Below are positions 50,438 to 63,025 of a stretch of 64,000 nt of DNA, in pieces. The stretch's first letter is position 1. The number at the start of each line of letters is the position of its first letter. The DNA is taken from contig VZSR01000520.1 in the NCBI GenBank assembly GCA_013398615.1, forward strand, positions 22,764,968 through 22,828,967, given 5' to 3'. The DNA comes from Brachypodius melanocephalos. Lineage: Eukaryota; Chordata; Aves; Passeriformes; Pycnonotidae. The translations under genes and the position numbers were made by a program. The notes under the pieces were generated by a model. That model was given only the letters and a program-made list of their open reading frames with translations. It searched no databases and was not told the origin of the DNA.

Positions 50438-50545
50438 CTAAAAAAAAAAAAAACCCAAAAAACCAAAAACAACAACAAAACCAAACACCCCAAACAAACA
50501 AACAAAAAAAAAAAAAACTCAAAAAACCCCCCAAAACACACCTCA
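50438..50545. repeat. A/C-rich low-complexity tract
   Basis: A run of about 14 A is followed by some 95 bp made almost only of A and C (units such as AACAACAAA, CAAACAAACAAA, AAAAAACCCCCC), with a second A run near 50503. It starts about 50 bp after the CpG island. A decayed poly(A) tail plus simple-repeat growth would look like this; so would an independent low-complexity tract. Confidence 0.9.
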
Positions 50546-53500
50546 AAAAGCCCAAAGTATGGAAATATATTAGTAATGCGGTAAAATCACACAGCCTCTT
50601 ACTTTACGATTATCATGCAAATCAGACAACGTAAGCTAATGGTCACCGGATGGCTCGGCATTTTTATCTTTGATCACAGGTTTGGGTTCAATGTAGAATT
50701 GTGATATCGCCCACTTGGCTCAAAAGAGATTGCTTTGGTGGTTTCAGGCAAATGCATGGTTGTTTGCATCATAAAATGATGACAGCTACTTGGCAAAGGG
50801 ATTTGAAAGAGGAGGCTAAGGCTTTGTCTGAACAGTAAAGTTGGGCTACTTATGAGAATTTAATTCAAGTGATAATATTGTCTGGATCTAGTCATACTTG
50901 TATATCTATTTTTGTATAAGTAGAGATTTATCCACTACAGTTATAAGATACTTTCATCCTCATATAAATATGTCTACTTTAGAAGCTGTGCCAATATAAT
51001 TTTACTGTTAAAAGCCCCAGCTTAGCCAATAAAAGAGCACAAATATTGAGAGAGGATTATTGAGAGTAATAAATTAATTTCATCAGCCTTAAGGCTATGA
51101 ATACATGAATAAGTCTGCTCAAAACAAATTAGACAGGGAATATGTGAATCAAGACTTTAAATACGTGTGATAGTATTGTTATTAAGCATGCAGAATATTG
51201 CAGCATTTATAATACTAGTCCTGCATCATCTGCAGTACCTTGCCTACCCTCTGTTGTCTCCTTCCCAGACTCATGGCGTTATTATCTTCATATACTGTCT
51301 GCTATAAGAGTGGAAGAGCTGGAAGACAGTCTCCTTCCTTCAGTCCAAAAGCTGCCTGAGCCTCCTCACAAGCAAAAGTGTGTAGCAGTTCTACAGTAAA
51401 AGTGGAAACAGCAGGTCTGTGAGATGAAAAAGGCACTGCAAGGACTGGAGCAAGGGCAAAGCCCTGAGGCCTTTAAAGGAAGGCCAGGAAGTGCCTCTGG
51501 CCCCAGGAACTGCAGCCCAGTCACAAGATACTTCCACGGACAAATAAGGTCACTTTTGACTGGAAGGCCGGGAAACAAGACACAGAAGAAACTATATTTG
51601 TAGTACAGTCGCTGACACCCCTGTCCTCTTGATCAAAAGAGAAAATAATGTCATGCACCCATGCTTCTTTTTCATATACCACTGTGAAGGATTTTACTGC
51701 TGCCACCAACCAGTGACAAATCTCTTTGTGTGTGCATTCTTTACTACCTCGAGCTCCATATTTTGCACAGGGACAGGATACACACAGGTGCAGTCTAACC
51801 TAACACACTATGAAACTATATTCTACTTTGTCACAGCACTTTATTAGCAATGTGCTGAGATTTGTCCTAAACAAGGCTGGGAATCCATGGATCTGCCATG
51901 ACTAACTAGTGCTTGCCATTAGGATTTCAGGGGCTGTGCCTTCTCTCCAGTCAGCCTATGGACACTGTGACCTCTGAGACAACTGTGGTTGTAGTTACAG
52001 GGAGTCTGTGCATTTACAAGGACTTCAAATGTGTGACAAAGAGATTTTTTGTAAATGGATTATAATTCACATTTTTATACCCTTTGCCTCCCATAGAACA
52101 TCTCATTAAGGGTCTTTGGATGCATCTAAATTAACTGGAAATGTGAGAATACATCACTTAGTATGCCTGCGTTTTATTGGCTTTGGGTTCAAGGTTACTG
52201 CTCTCTGTGCCCAAGTCATTCATTTACTTTCTTTGTCAGTTTGCCATCTACAAATGTAGTTAAATATAGAAACATAATGAGGAGCTGACTGAGAATATTG
52301 TACATTCCTGCATATTTTTGAATATTGCATTTTCCAAATGTCAATAATCCATAAGAAGACTAAAATATGTCAGGATATAATCTATCTGTGTAGGTATTCT
52401 TGTACTGAGACTGAATCTTTATTAATGTGAGCTTGTTTAGAGCAAGCCAGTACATGCATGCAAATCTATGTTACCCCAGCTGTGAAGCTCAAACTGCTGT
52501 ATTCTTTTTCACAATTAAGGGGCTAATAGTCATAAATTTTTAGAATATGCAAAAATATTGCACATCTCAATTGTTGCAAAAAGGGAAACAGTATACTGGC
52601 TATCTAGAAGTTTTGCTTTATGCTCTTCCCAATTTCTATGTATGCATTCAGCTTCCTAATCCTAAAACTTTCTCTGAATTTCCTGAAATGTAGTGATTTT
52701 GAAAGCAGCAGTCTATGGAATTTTTCCTTCATATTTTACTGAGCTCTGAGAATGAGAAGGGGTATTTGAGCTTTAAATAAATACTTTCTGATGACCGTTT
52801 GTTTAATAGGAGCTCTTCCAGCTTTAATGTTAGTGTGTATGCATATACATACATGTGCATTTTTTAGCCAAGAGTGGCTGTTTTCAGACCACAATGAATA
52901 TGTAAAGGCCATTATCAGAGTGAAAGCAGTTAATCTTGAACTGGCCCATTTTCCAGATGGAATGTTGATGTGCAAAACTTCCAAAGTCAAGTTCAACTCA
53001 GGAACATTAAAAGAGTTCCTTATTTAGATCTCCTTATTTCCCTAAGAAGAACTACAGTCATTATGTTTTGCTAGTAGGTCTCATTTTGCCTATTAGAGGT
53101 TTTCCAGTCTGGAGCTGTGAGCCAAATGCCTACTCTAACTTTTCACCACTTAGTGCCCTGCATATTCTTGATTATACTTCCATTTGGCAGATGACAGAGT
53201 AAAGCCTGTAGATACATACATATTACATGAGTGTGGGCTTTTAAAATCACCTTAATTATTGTTTTTATTAAGATTCCTATTCATAACACCTAGTGATTAT
53301 CTGTGGTTGAGCATAGAAATACAATGCCATGAGCAAAAGTGGTATGCTTAGAAACTTCAACAGTGCCTAATTAGTCTCTGAAGACCTTAAATCCTATTTC
53401 AGAAGAAATCAGGAAGCCTGAAACACCTAGAAACCCTCAGGGATTCATGCTTGCAATCATAATTCCCTTTTGAGAAATACAGTTAAGCACTCTGACCTGT

Positions 53501-55574
53501 GACTTCTGGCAAACTCAGCTACAGCAGCAGAATGCCCTCACCTTCCTTCCTGCCCCTTTTCCAGATGCCAGAGCTGGCAGAATGAAGCATCACAGCTCTA
53601 ATTCACAACTGGACAAATTAACTTAAACATTAAGATAAAAACTGTGCTTAGATTCTTCTGAGTGTCTGCCAGAAGAGTTGAAATATTCTATTTTTGCTCT
53701 GTTATAAGGCCAGTAACAAACAGCTGGAGGCTGAGACAGAAACATCTTAAATTGCTGCAGCTGTTTACTTGGCAAATGTGAGCCAGGTCCCTCAAGTCAA
53801 TTTTTATTTTTTTTACGAATATGTCAGTTAAGTTTCCATGTATTAAATTCAGTGACCTAACTGCTCAGATAACTCATGTTTTTGTATGCCTAAGTCAACA
53901 GAGGAACATAACATCTACTTGCTTTTCACAGGGTAGTTATTAGGACTCTCTGAAAAAACAGTTCTCATTAAAAGTATCAGAGGTCATTACCAATGTCACT
54001 GCTCATTTTGGAAGTTATACAGAAAACTATTTAAATTATAGTCGACAAATGTATCATAAATTTATATTGAAAATAGTTTGTCTTGATAGAAATACTTTAA
54101 CAGAATCTGCCAATTTTTGTCAAATTTTGGCAGCACACACATGCTTACAGATTTTGGCATTTGCCTTAAAGGCACATTTTCATCATGCCTGTTTTCCTTG
54201 TAGCTCCCCTGGCTGGCACCCTGCCTGGCAGACTTCTGTAGAGTGAGGCCTCAGATTCTCCAGACTCACAGAAGAGATAGACTCCCTTGGTTTAGGGCCT
54301 TAGTGCTTGGATGCCCATGCAAAACATTTCATTTCATGGAACCTTTCAAAAGAACGTTTTCAATCTGAAACTGAAGCAGACTTCTATTAAATTCTTATTT
54401 GTGAACAGCTGATGTTCAAGCCTGTAGATGTGCTTAGTAAGGTAGCAAAATAATTTATGCTTCTTATGTGTGCCGCCTGTTCTTCACCGAACCAAAGCAA
54501 TGATCCATCAGGAAGCACAGACAAATATTAGCTCACCCAGTAGACTCCAATTTCAGCATTGACTCACTCCAGTTGCTAGAAACAGGGTAAGCAAAAAGCA
54601 AGGTGAAATTGCATCCCACTCACATGTCAAATTCACCACCACTGCAAAGTGCTTGGTCTACCAAGAGAGTTCCCCTGATTTACATTTGATTTGGTCGAGT
54701 TCTTTTTAGACCTGGAATATGCATGGGAAACCCCAGGAATATGAGATTCTAGTTCAGATGCCATAGGTCTGGAGAGGCAGAAGGTGGCCAGTGCAGTGTG
54801 TTCCCGACTTCCTTTGTTGAATACATTATGACCTATTTTTCTAGGGGGAAAAAACCCCAAACCTAACTTGTTTCTCCATGGAAGTAAGTTTGGGGTGCTA
54901 AACAATTACAGGTACTTTTCTCTGGAGTATCTGCATGAGTTAGAGTTTTCCAAGATGTCAGTATTTTGGTACACCTAGCTGAATAATACTGCACCATAAT
55001 CCATGATTACCCAACTCTGATCTTTCACCCAGTCATATGGACTGCAGTAGTATATGGGGATTAGCCTGCCTAGTGATTAATTCTTAATATTTTCCTAGTA
55101 GGTTGTTTTTGTTGTTTTTTTTTTTTTCTTTTCCTTTCTCCCTTATTGGAAAGGATACCAAGTACCTGTATCAGCTTGTTAGCATTTTCCCTATCATATC
55201 TATGACTTCATTCTCCAGGATAAATACAGATGTGCAGAAGAGGTGTTGGTTTATCCAATAATGGAAAACAAATAATCTCTCAAACAAAGAAAAAGACTGT
55301 TATTAAGACAAAAAACAGATAGCTTTGACATGAGAACAAGATTTGCTATTTTCTTACCCCTAGAAAGGTGAGACTATAGGAAGGCTTTCCAGGAGTGAGA
55401 AGGGTAAGTAGAGGGAGTAGGAAAAACATGGAAAGTAGAATATCCAACTGCTTTTGAAGAGATTCTGCTAAGATGAGAATGAGGAAGTCTGATACATATC
55501 TGAGACAAAGGGAGAAAAAGGCATACTGATGGAATTCCTTTCCATCCTATGATGTGAAGATGTGGATGGATGGC

Positions 55575-55609
<35 letters not shown>

Positions 55610-58339
55610 ATGGATGGATGGATGGATGGATGGATGGTGACATATAGCTAAGCAGCTGCATGACACTTGAGCTGTATAAATTGCACAAGTGCACGCCTTT
55701 GCTCACCTTGTTTTAGCTAAACTGGACACGACACCGGATAAACTGTTTCTGAAGTACCAAGGATTGTAGAAGTGAAAATGGCAACTTAACATAAATCAGA
55801 AATTCTGACTTCCAAGTATGTATTGGATGCTTCTCTGCACACCACAGCTAAGTTGATAGATGGTGACATAAAAAAACATGTCTTCTTACGTGTAGCATAA
55901 CCACTGTTGTGTTTGCTTCCATGATGCATGTGCAGGACCTGTTAGCTTAATGGAAAATGGTAAAGGCCATGGAAATACTACCACAGAGTAGCTTACCATT
56001 CCTTTTTCCTGAGTAAAAAAACAAAGGAAAATTATACAGGACAACACAACTCCAGATTTGCTTCACTACACTTTGATGCTGATGTGTCTGGAAGAGCAAG
56101 TTTCCATTTAGGCTACAAGTTAGGAATCAGTGAATTCATCTGTCTGGCTGAAATGCAAACAGTTCAAATTTCACAGTGTAATATTTTTGAACAGCAGCAG
56201 GGAAAATTTTCATGTGTTATATTGGCTAATGGCAGATTATTTTTTGAAAAGCAATGGATATTTGCACAAGCTCCTTAAAGTGATGAAGCAAGCTTCAGCA
56301 CCCAAAAACCCCCACAAAAACAAAACAGGCATGGAGAGGAAAAGAAATTAAATGTGAAATGTGCCCTTAGTAATAAGACTTCCTTGGAAATCATGTTTAG
56401 TAGGTAGTCAGAAAGCTTCTCAGGATAGAAATTTATTTATTCTTTCGTCTCTGCTCCATTGACAAACAGTTTATTGAAAGTGCTCCATGAGATTAAGAAA
56501 GTTTAACATAGGTCTGTACTGAGCAAACCCATGTGCATGCTAAGCATTGTTATGGAAGAAATCAGCAGACATTGGGGTTTGGCAAAAGTACTCAATGTTC
56601 TTCCTTCATTGAAAGTTGCAGTTTTTATTTTTGTCACCCAGATCCTTAGACATGCTGTTGAAAGTTACAGTGGTTTGTTCTCTCACTTAATTTCTACACG
56701 ACTGTCCATGCTTAAGAACAGAGTGCCAGTATGCTATTTGATATTTCTGAGAATTTATCTGTGTTGTTGAAACCACCTTTGCACAAGAGTTAGTATACTA
56801 ATTTTAAAAGAAACCAAGTCACTAATAAAACCCCAACCCATATAAATTGATCAATATGAAAGCAGAGCTCCAAATCTGTTACTGGTCAATACCAAGGGAA
56901 TGACACAACAAAATTAAGGCACTTCTGTGATGTCCAGGCTCCATATGAGCAGTCACAATATCAGCATCTGAACAAAGTCTATATGACTCTGGTAATTCTC
57001 CTAATTTCCCTTTAGAAAAGTTATTTGACTTGACCCCTGGAGTCCTCATAGAATGGAAAATATATAATCTTTCTATATCCATGAGTGGACCAGTGCACCT
57101 GTGAGTGGACTTACTTTTAAATATACTCAAGCACATACATGTTTACTGACAGAAAATTTGATAACCAGCCCAAGCCTATTTTTATGTTTACTTTACAGTC
57201 AATTGATGATTAAGCTTAAGGCTGAAAGAAAAATAAACAATGGCCAACAGTTAGCCAATTCTTAGTCTTGTAGGAACGTGCTGACAGAAAATATAGATAT
57301 GACAGAAAATACAGCATGGCAGAATAGTTGACACATTTGACCTTGCCCAACAAGAGCTGCTTCAGAACATGTCAAAAGCCCAAGATTATAAGAGACTTTA
57401 AGTGGAGAAGGGTTTTTGGATTTTTTGGAAGTGGAAGTAGGGAAAGAAGGAAGGAGGAGAGATTTATAAATCATTTTTCATAATATTTTTAATTTTAAGA
57501 ATATTTTTTTTTTATTTGAATAGAGGTGCCTTTTCTTCATTTCCTCTATAGTACATACTAACTATCCACCAGAGATGCAAAATACCGAGGAAAATTTCTT
57601 CTGGCTTTAGCAAAGTTACGTATCTGCAAAAATTTTCTCAGGAGAAAGCTCTTCTTCAATGTTAGAATGGATTTATCTACTGAAGAGCTCATGACTCTAA
57701 CATAAAGCCCATATTTGAGGAGTGGAGCTTTACCATATGTGGCTATTAGATTTTATCTTTGTGTACTTCTGCCTCTCATCCAGGGTATCTTTACATTTTT
57801 AACCTCAGTCTTCAGTACCTACACATTAACTGGTTTTTTTTGTTGTTTTTTTTTTTTTCTGAGATAGACATAGACTAAATTTCAGCTTTTCAGTGAGTTA
57901 CTCTGTCATGTGTTTTCACAGTGCAGCCAGAATATCTCTGACTGTTAAAACTAAATGGCTTCGCATTGGTAGTCTAAGTAGTTGTTAGAAATGGCAATTA
58001 GTATCTTTCAAGTTTTCAGGGGGAGAGCGAGCAAGCCAGCAATGCAATACCTAATCAGTTCAGTGGAATCCAGTGGAAAAGCAGAAGCAGCACATTTCTC
58101 AAAAAACTAAAATTCCTTTAATGCATCCTGAACTTCCCTCCCCACTCCCTCAGTGTGTTTCAAAACTGACTGAACAAAATCAGTCTGATTAGGTTCTTAC
58201 ACGTGTGACAGGTACAGAGGTTATCCAGCAGTATTTTCCCACCTACCTCCTCACTGTCTTCTTAACGATGAATTAATTTATTCTACATACTTCTGATGCC
58301 ACTTCAGGATTACTCTAAACAGAAAGTTTCATCAACAAA
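50546..58339. other. PRKD1 downstream flank, no gene recognised
   Basis: This is AT-rich sequence between the CpG island and the PRKD1 polyadenylation signal. Besides the GGAT microsatellite it has a 28-bp alternating tract at 52833-52860, and two similar T-rich tracts with a GTTG interruption at about 55106-55133 and 57829-57858. The segment 51300-51560 is GC-richer but unrecognised. There is no coding evidence. Confidence 0.7.
55564..55637. repeat. (GGAT)n tetranucleotide microsatellite
   Basis: About 18 GGAT units run over 74 bp, with interruptions only in the first units (GGCT, GGAC) and a perfect tract from about 55583. This is the longest perfect microsatellite in the window. It creates a spurious minus-strand frame of repeated HPSI residues (55374-55706). 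Confidence 0.98.
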
Positions 58340-58356
58340 CCCATTTTAACAAGAGT

Positions 58357-58362
58357 TTTATT
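58357..58362 (-). terminator. PRKD1: Putative polyadenylation signal AATAAA of PRKD1
   Basis: The + strand reads TTTATT, giving a minus-strand AATAAA about 735 nt after the PRKD1 stop codon, in the context CAATAAAACTC. Downstream on the minus strand there is a T- and GT-rich stretch (GGGTTTGTTGATG) suited to cleavage-factor binding. It is the best-placed canonical signal I see in the expected 3' UTR size range. Confidence 0.6.
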
Positions 58363-58535
58363 GAAAACATACACAAAGTCAACACGTTATTTAGCTTCTG
58401 AATGTACATATTAGAGAATATTCATAATAGAGAAGAATATTTTATGAAAAGGGGAAATACAACTGACATGCTGCAGTTTATATTTTACTAAGGCATTTAG
58501 GCTTAAGAGCAAGTTATACTGTGTGCATGTGTATC

Positions 58536-58543
58536 TATATACA
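58536..58543 (-). promoter_or_regulatory. Pumilio-type element (UGUAUAUA) in PRKD1 3' UTR
   Basis: The minus strand reads TGTATATA, an exact match to the UGUANAUA consensus bound by PUM1/PUM2. It overlaps a small inverted repeat (TGTGTAT, four-base loop, ATACACA), so it may sit in an RNA hairpin. An 8-mer in an AT-rich UTR can occur by chance. Confidence 0.35.
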
Positions 58544-59093
58544 CAAACACACAAATACACACAGGTTATCTGATTTGAAACTGTACAATTCTATGCAAAT
58601 CATTATTTTTTGCTTTTTCTATTTTTAGAACACTAAATAAAGCTTTTATCCAAATGGTAGAAATTGTTCACAGAACAGCAGTTATAATCTACTCTTCAAG
58701 AGTTTGCTTACAATTACAATACTAACGATGCACAAAAAACCCCCGAGATCTTCACGGGAAAGTTCTCTCTTACCAAAATAAGGCTCAAGTAAGAAAAACA
58801 CTAGTTTGCAAAGGCACCGTGGAGACAGGTTTTAATACATTAAATACAACATGAATCATTCACAATAACAAGTTTAGTGTTTCTGGGAACTTTTGTAAAT
58901 ACAACACAGTTGGTCACACAAAAATGTTTCTGTTGATTTGTCTTGGCAACTCAGATATATCAACAGTGTAACAGCATAACAGCTTTGTTCCCATCTGACA
59001 GAAAATAATGGCAGTTCTGCAAGGCAAACGTTAAACCTGACCGTATGTATTTATTAATTCCACAGTGTTTTGACAGATTATAGGGGATGCAAC

Positions 59094-59312
59094 TTAAAGG
59101 ATGCTGACACGCTCACTGAGGGCTTTCATTTCTGTTTCTTCTAGCTTGGTGTTTTCGTTATGGTTAGCACTTGGACTGATAAGGTGTGCTGGATACTGCA
59201 ATCCATGTTCTTCTGAATACTGTTCCCACCGGGAGTCATCACTTTCATGGGTGATGTAGCGTTCCCCCATTTTACATTCCAGTTCCCTTAAATCTAACCA
59301 GGTTTGGTAGTC
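59094..59312 (-). CDS. PRKD1: PRKD1 (protein kinase D1), last coding exon
   Basis: This exon encodes the final 72 residues and the stop codon of protein kinase D1, a diacylglycerol- and PKC-activated serine/threonine kinase acting at the Golgi, plasma membrane and nucleus. On the minus strand it starts after a pyrimidine-rich TTTTTAG acceptor and reads DYQTWLDLRE at its start and ALSERVSIL at its end, followed by TAA (+ strand TTA at 59094-59096). DYQTWLDLRELECK continues the kinase-domain C-lobe, and RYITHESDD matches the PKD tail. The terminal ERVSIL holds the known C-terminal autophosphorylation serine (Ser910 in human) and a class I PDZ ligand, which PRKD3 lacks. PRKD2 shares this ending, but the HLI-PSA tail segment and the AT-rich gene-desert setting favour PRKD1. 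Substitutions relative to the human protein as I remember it cluster in the tail between YITHESDD and EETEMKAL. The exon joins in phase 0 to the exon at 61522-61607. Confidence 0.95.
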   Translation of the reverse strand, partial: DYQTWLDLRELECKMGERYITHESDDSRWEQYSEEHGLQYPAHLISPSANHNENTKLEETEMKALSERVSIL

Positions 59313-61638
<2,326 letters not shown>

Positions 61639-61932
61639 TTAAATGTACTTGTTTCAACTGGGACATGCAAACAGGAGAGTTACACAAACATGGTAGTTGC
61701 AAAAGGAGGGCACTTATCCCTTCTTACTCCAGCTTTCTACAAATGCTTATGTACCTGAAGGCACCTATGCTACCCTTCCTAATGGGATTACAACTGTTTT
61801 ACCGAAAATAATTCTCACTTGGATCCTGCTCAAAAGAAAACAAACTCAACTAAGTGAGGTCTACAGTTTACTGATTTGACACATAGCAGCAACCAAGGCA
61901 ACCACTAAGCCCCATCTGAAATGCAAGGAGAG

Positions 61933-61966
61933 GTTTATTCCATTTCGGCACTGAAATGGAATAAAC
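61933..61966. repeat. Perfect inverted repeat, 14-bp arms, 6-nt loop
   Basis: The left arm GTTTATTCCATTTC (61933-61946) and right arm GAAATGGAATAAAC (61953-61966) are exact reverse complements around GGCACT. A second small palindrome follows at once, CCTGCC-G-GGCAGG at 61972-61984, and then the minisatellite starts at 61988. The cluster could form cruciforms or RNA hairpins in the PRKD1 pre-mRNA. Confidence 0.9.
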
Positions 61967-61987
61967 TATTTCCTGCCGGGCAGGCGG

Positions 61988-62099
61988 CACAGACATGAGG
62001 TCACCAGCACAGACACGGGGTCACCAGCAAAGACACGGGGTCACGGGCATGGACACGGGGTCATTGGCACAGACACGGGGTCACGGGCACAGACACAGG
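61988..62099. repeat. 20-bp GC-rich minisatellite, cut off by assembly gap
   Basis: Five full 20-bp units begin at 61988, 62008, 62028, 62048 and 62068, and a sixth is partial. The consensus is CACAGACACGGGGTCACCAG, with unit variants ATGAGG, CATGGACACG and TCATTGG. Each unit has a GGGG run. The array stops at the N block, so the true array length is unknown. It lies inside a PRKD1 intron. Confidence 0.95.
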
Positions 62100-62199
62100 N
62101 NNNNNNNNNNNNNNNNNNNNNNNNNNNNNNNNNNNNNNNNNNNNNNNNNNNNNNNNNNNNNNNNNNNNNNNNNNNNNNNNNNNNNNNNNNNNNNNNNNN
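62100..62199. other. Assembly gap (100 N)
   Basis: There are exactly 100 undetermined bases, the conventional size for a gap of unknown length. Sequence resumes at 62200 with TTCTCAAAAGAGG, which is not a minisatellite unit, so the array ends inside the gap. Reading frames predicted across the gap are artefacts. Confidence 0.99.
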
Positions 62200-62618
62200 T
62201 TCTCAAAAGAGGCAGAGGGTGAGCAACACCAGGCATAATAAATGGAGTTTTCCCACACTGACATTTGTAGCAGCAAGGTGCAAGGTCACTTTGAGTGAAA
62301 ATATTCCCTCATTGCCAAATCTTCCAGCTGTAACATTTTCTTCCCAAGAACAGTATTCTTCAGGTACCACAGTAAACTACATATATGTATATATTTTTCT
62401 GAGACTGTCACTGTCACTTTTAGCTGACAGCAGCTCCTTCCCAGCTTCTGAGTGGAGAAATCAGGTTTTGTAGGTCACCAAGTCTTGCAATACTATTCTT
62501 TTGAAGTGAGCATTATTTCTACTTGCTAGTCAACACTTGGCAGTTTCAGAAAAGTGAGAGGGCTTCTTTTACAAATTTTATTATTTCTATGGTTTTGGAG
62601 TCAATGATTCACTGAGGT

Positions 62619-63025
62619 TCAGAATCACAGAATGGTATAGGTTGGAAATGTCCTTAAAGATCAAACTCTCCTACCATGGACAGGGATACCTTCTACCAGA
62701 TTGGATTATTCAAAACCCTGTCCAGCTTGATCTTGAACACTTCCACAGATGGGGCATCCACAACTTCTCTGAACAACCTGTCTCACTGTATCATCACCCT
62801 CACAGTCAAGAATTTCTTCCTAATATCCAACCCCTTCCTAATAACCAACCTAAACCTACCCTCTTTCAGCTTAAAGCAATAACCCTGTGCCCTATCACTA
62901 CAGGCCCTTGTAAAAGGTCTCTCTCCAGCTCTCCTGTAGCCTCCTTTAGGTAGTTCGAGGTGCTATATGGTCTCCCTGGAAACTCCTCCAGGCTGAAGAA
63001 ACCCAACTCTTTCACCCTGTAGGTA
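62619..63025 (-). mobile_element. CR1 LINE 3'-end fragment in PRKD1 intron
   Basis: The + strand begins AGAATCACAGAATGG and passes through the CR1 3'-UTR landmarks in reverse complement: GGTTGGAAATGTCCTTAAAG, then the block calling for a narrow 'TCCAGCTTGATCTTGAACA' match, CCTAATATCCAA, and CTCCAGGCTGAAGAA. It is therefore a 5'-truncated CR1 on the minus strand, in the same sense as PRKD1. The minus frame at 62866-63138 retains a decayed CR1 ORF2 tail around VKELGFFSLEE. The distal limit is gradual and uncertain by some tens of bases. Confidence 0.85.

Larger units (their letters stand above)
58340..59093 (-). other. PRKD1: PRKD1 3' untranslated region (inferred extent)
   Basis: The stretch downstream of the PRKD1 stop codon has no sustained reading frame. 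It is AT-rich and contains TAAAT (minus-strand ATTTA) elements, one Pumilio-type site and a short hairpin. The left end is set by the canonical AATAAA at 58357-58362 and a cleavage point assumed 10-25 nt beyond it. Another AATAAA on the minus strand at 59050-59055 lies only about 40 nt after the stop and would give an unusually short UTR. The extent is inferred; transcript 3' ends were not available. Confidence 0.7.

Noticed and set aside
55374..55706. 110-codon minus frame with repeated HPSI residues
   Set aside because: It is the translation of the (GGAT)n microsatellite; the flanking residues show no domain.
61995..62276. Frames running through the N gap with a repetitive TRGH-type protein
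   Set aside because: They are translations of the 20-bp minisatellite and unknown bases, within a PRKD1 intron.
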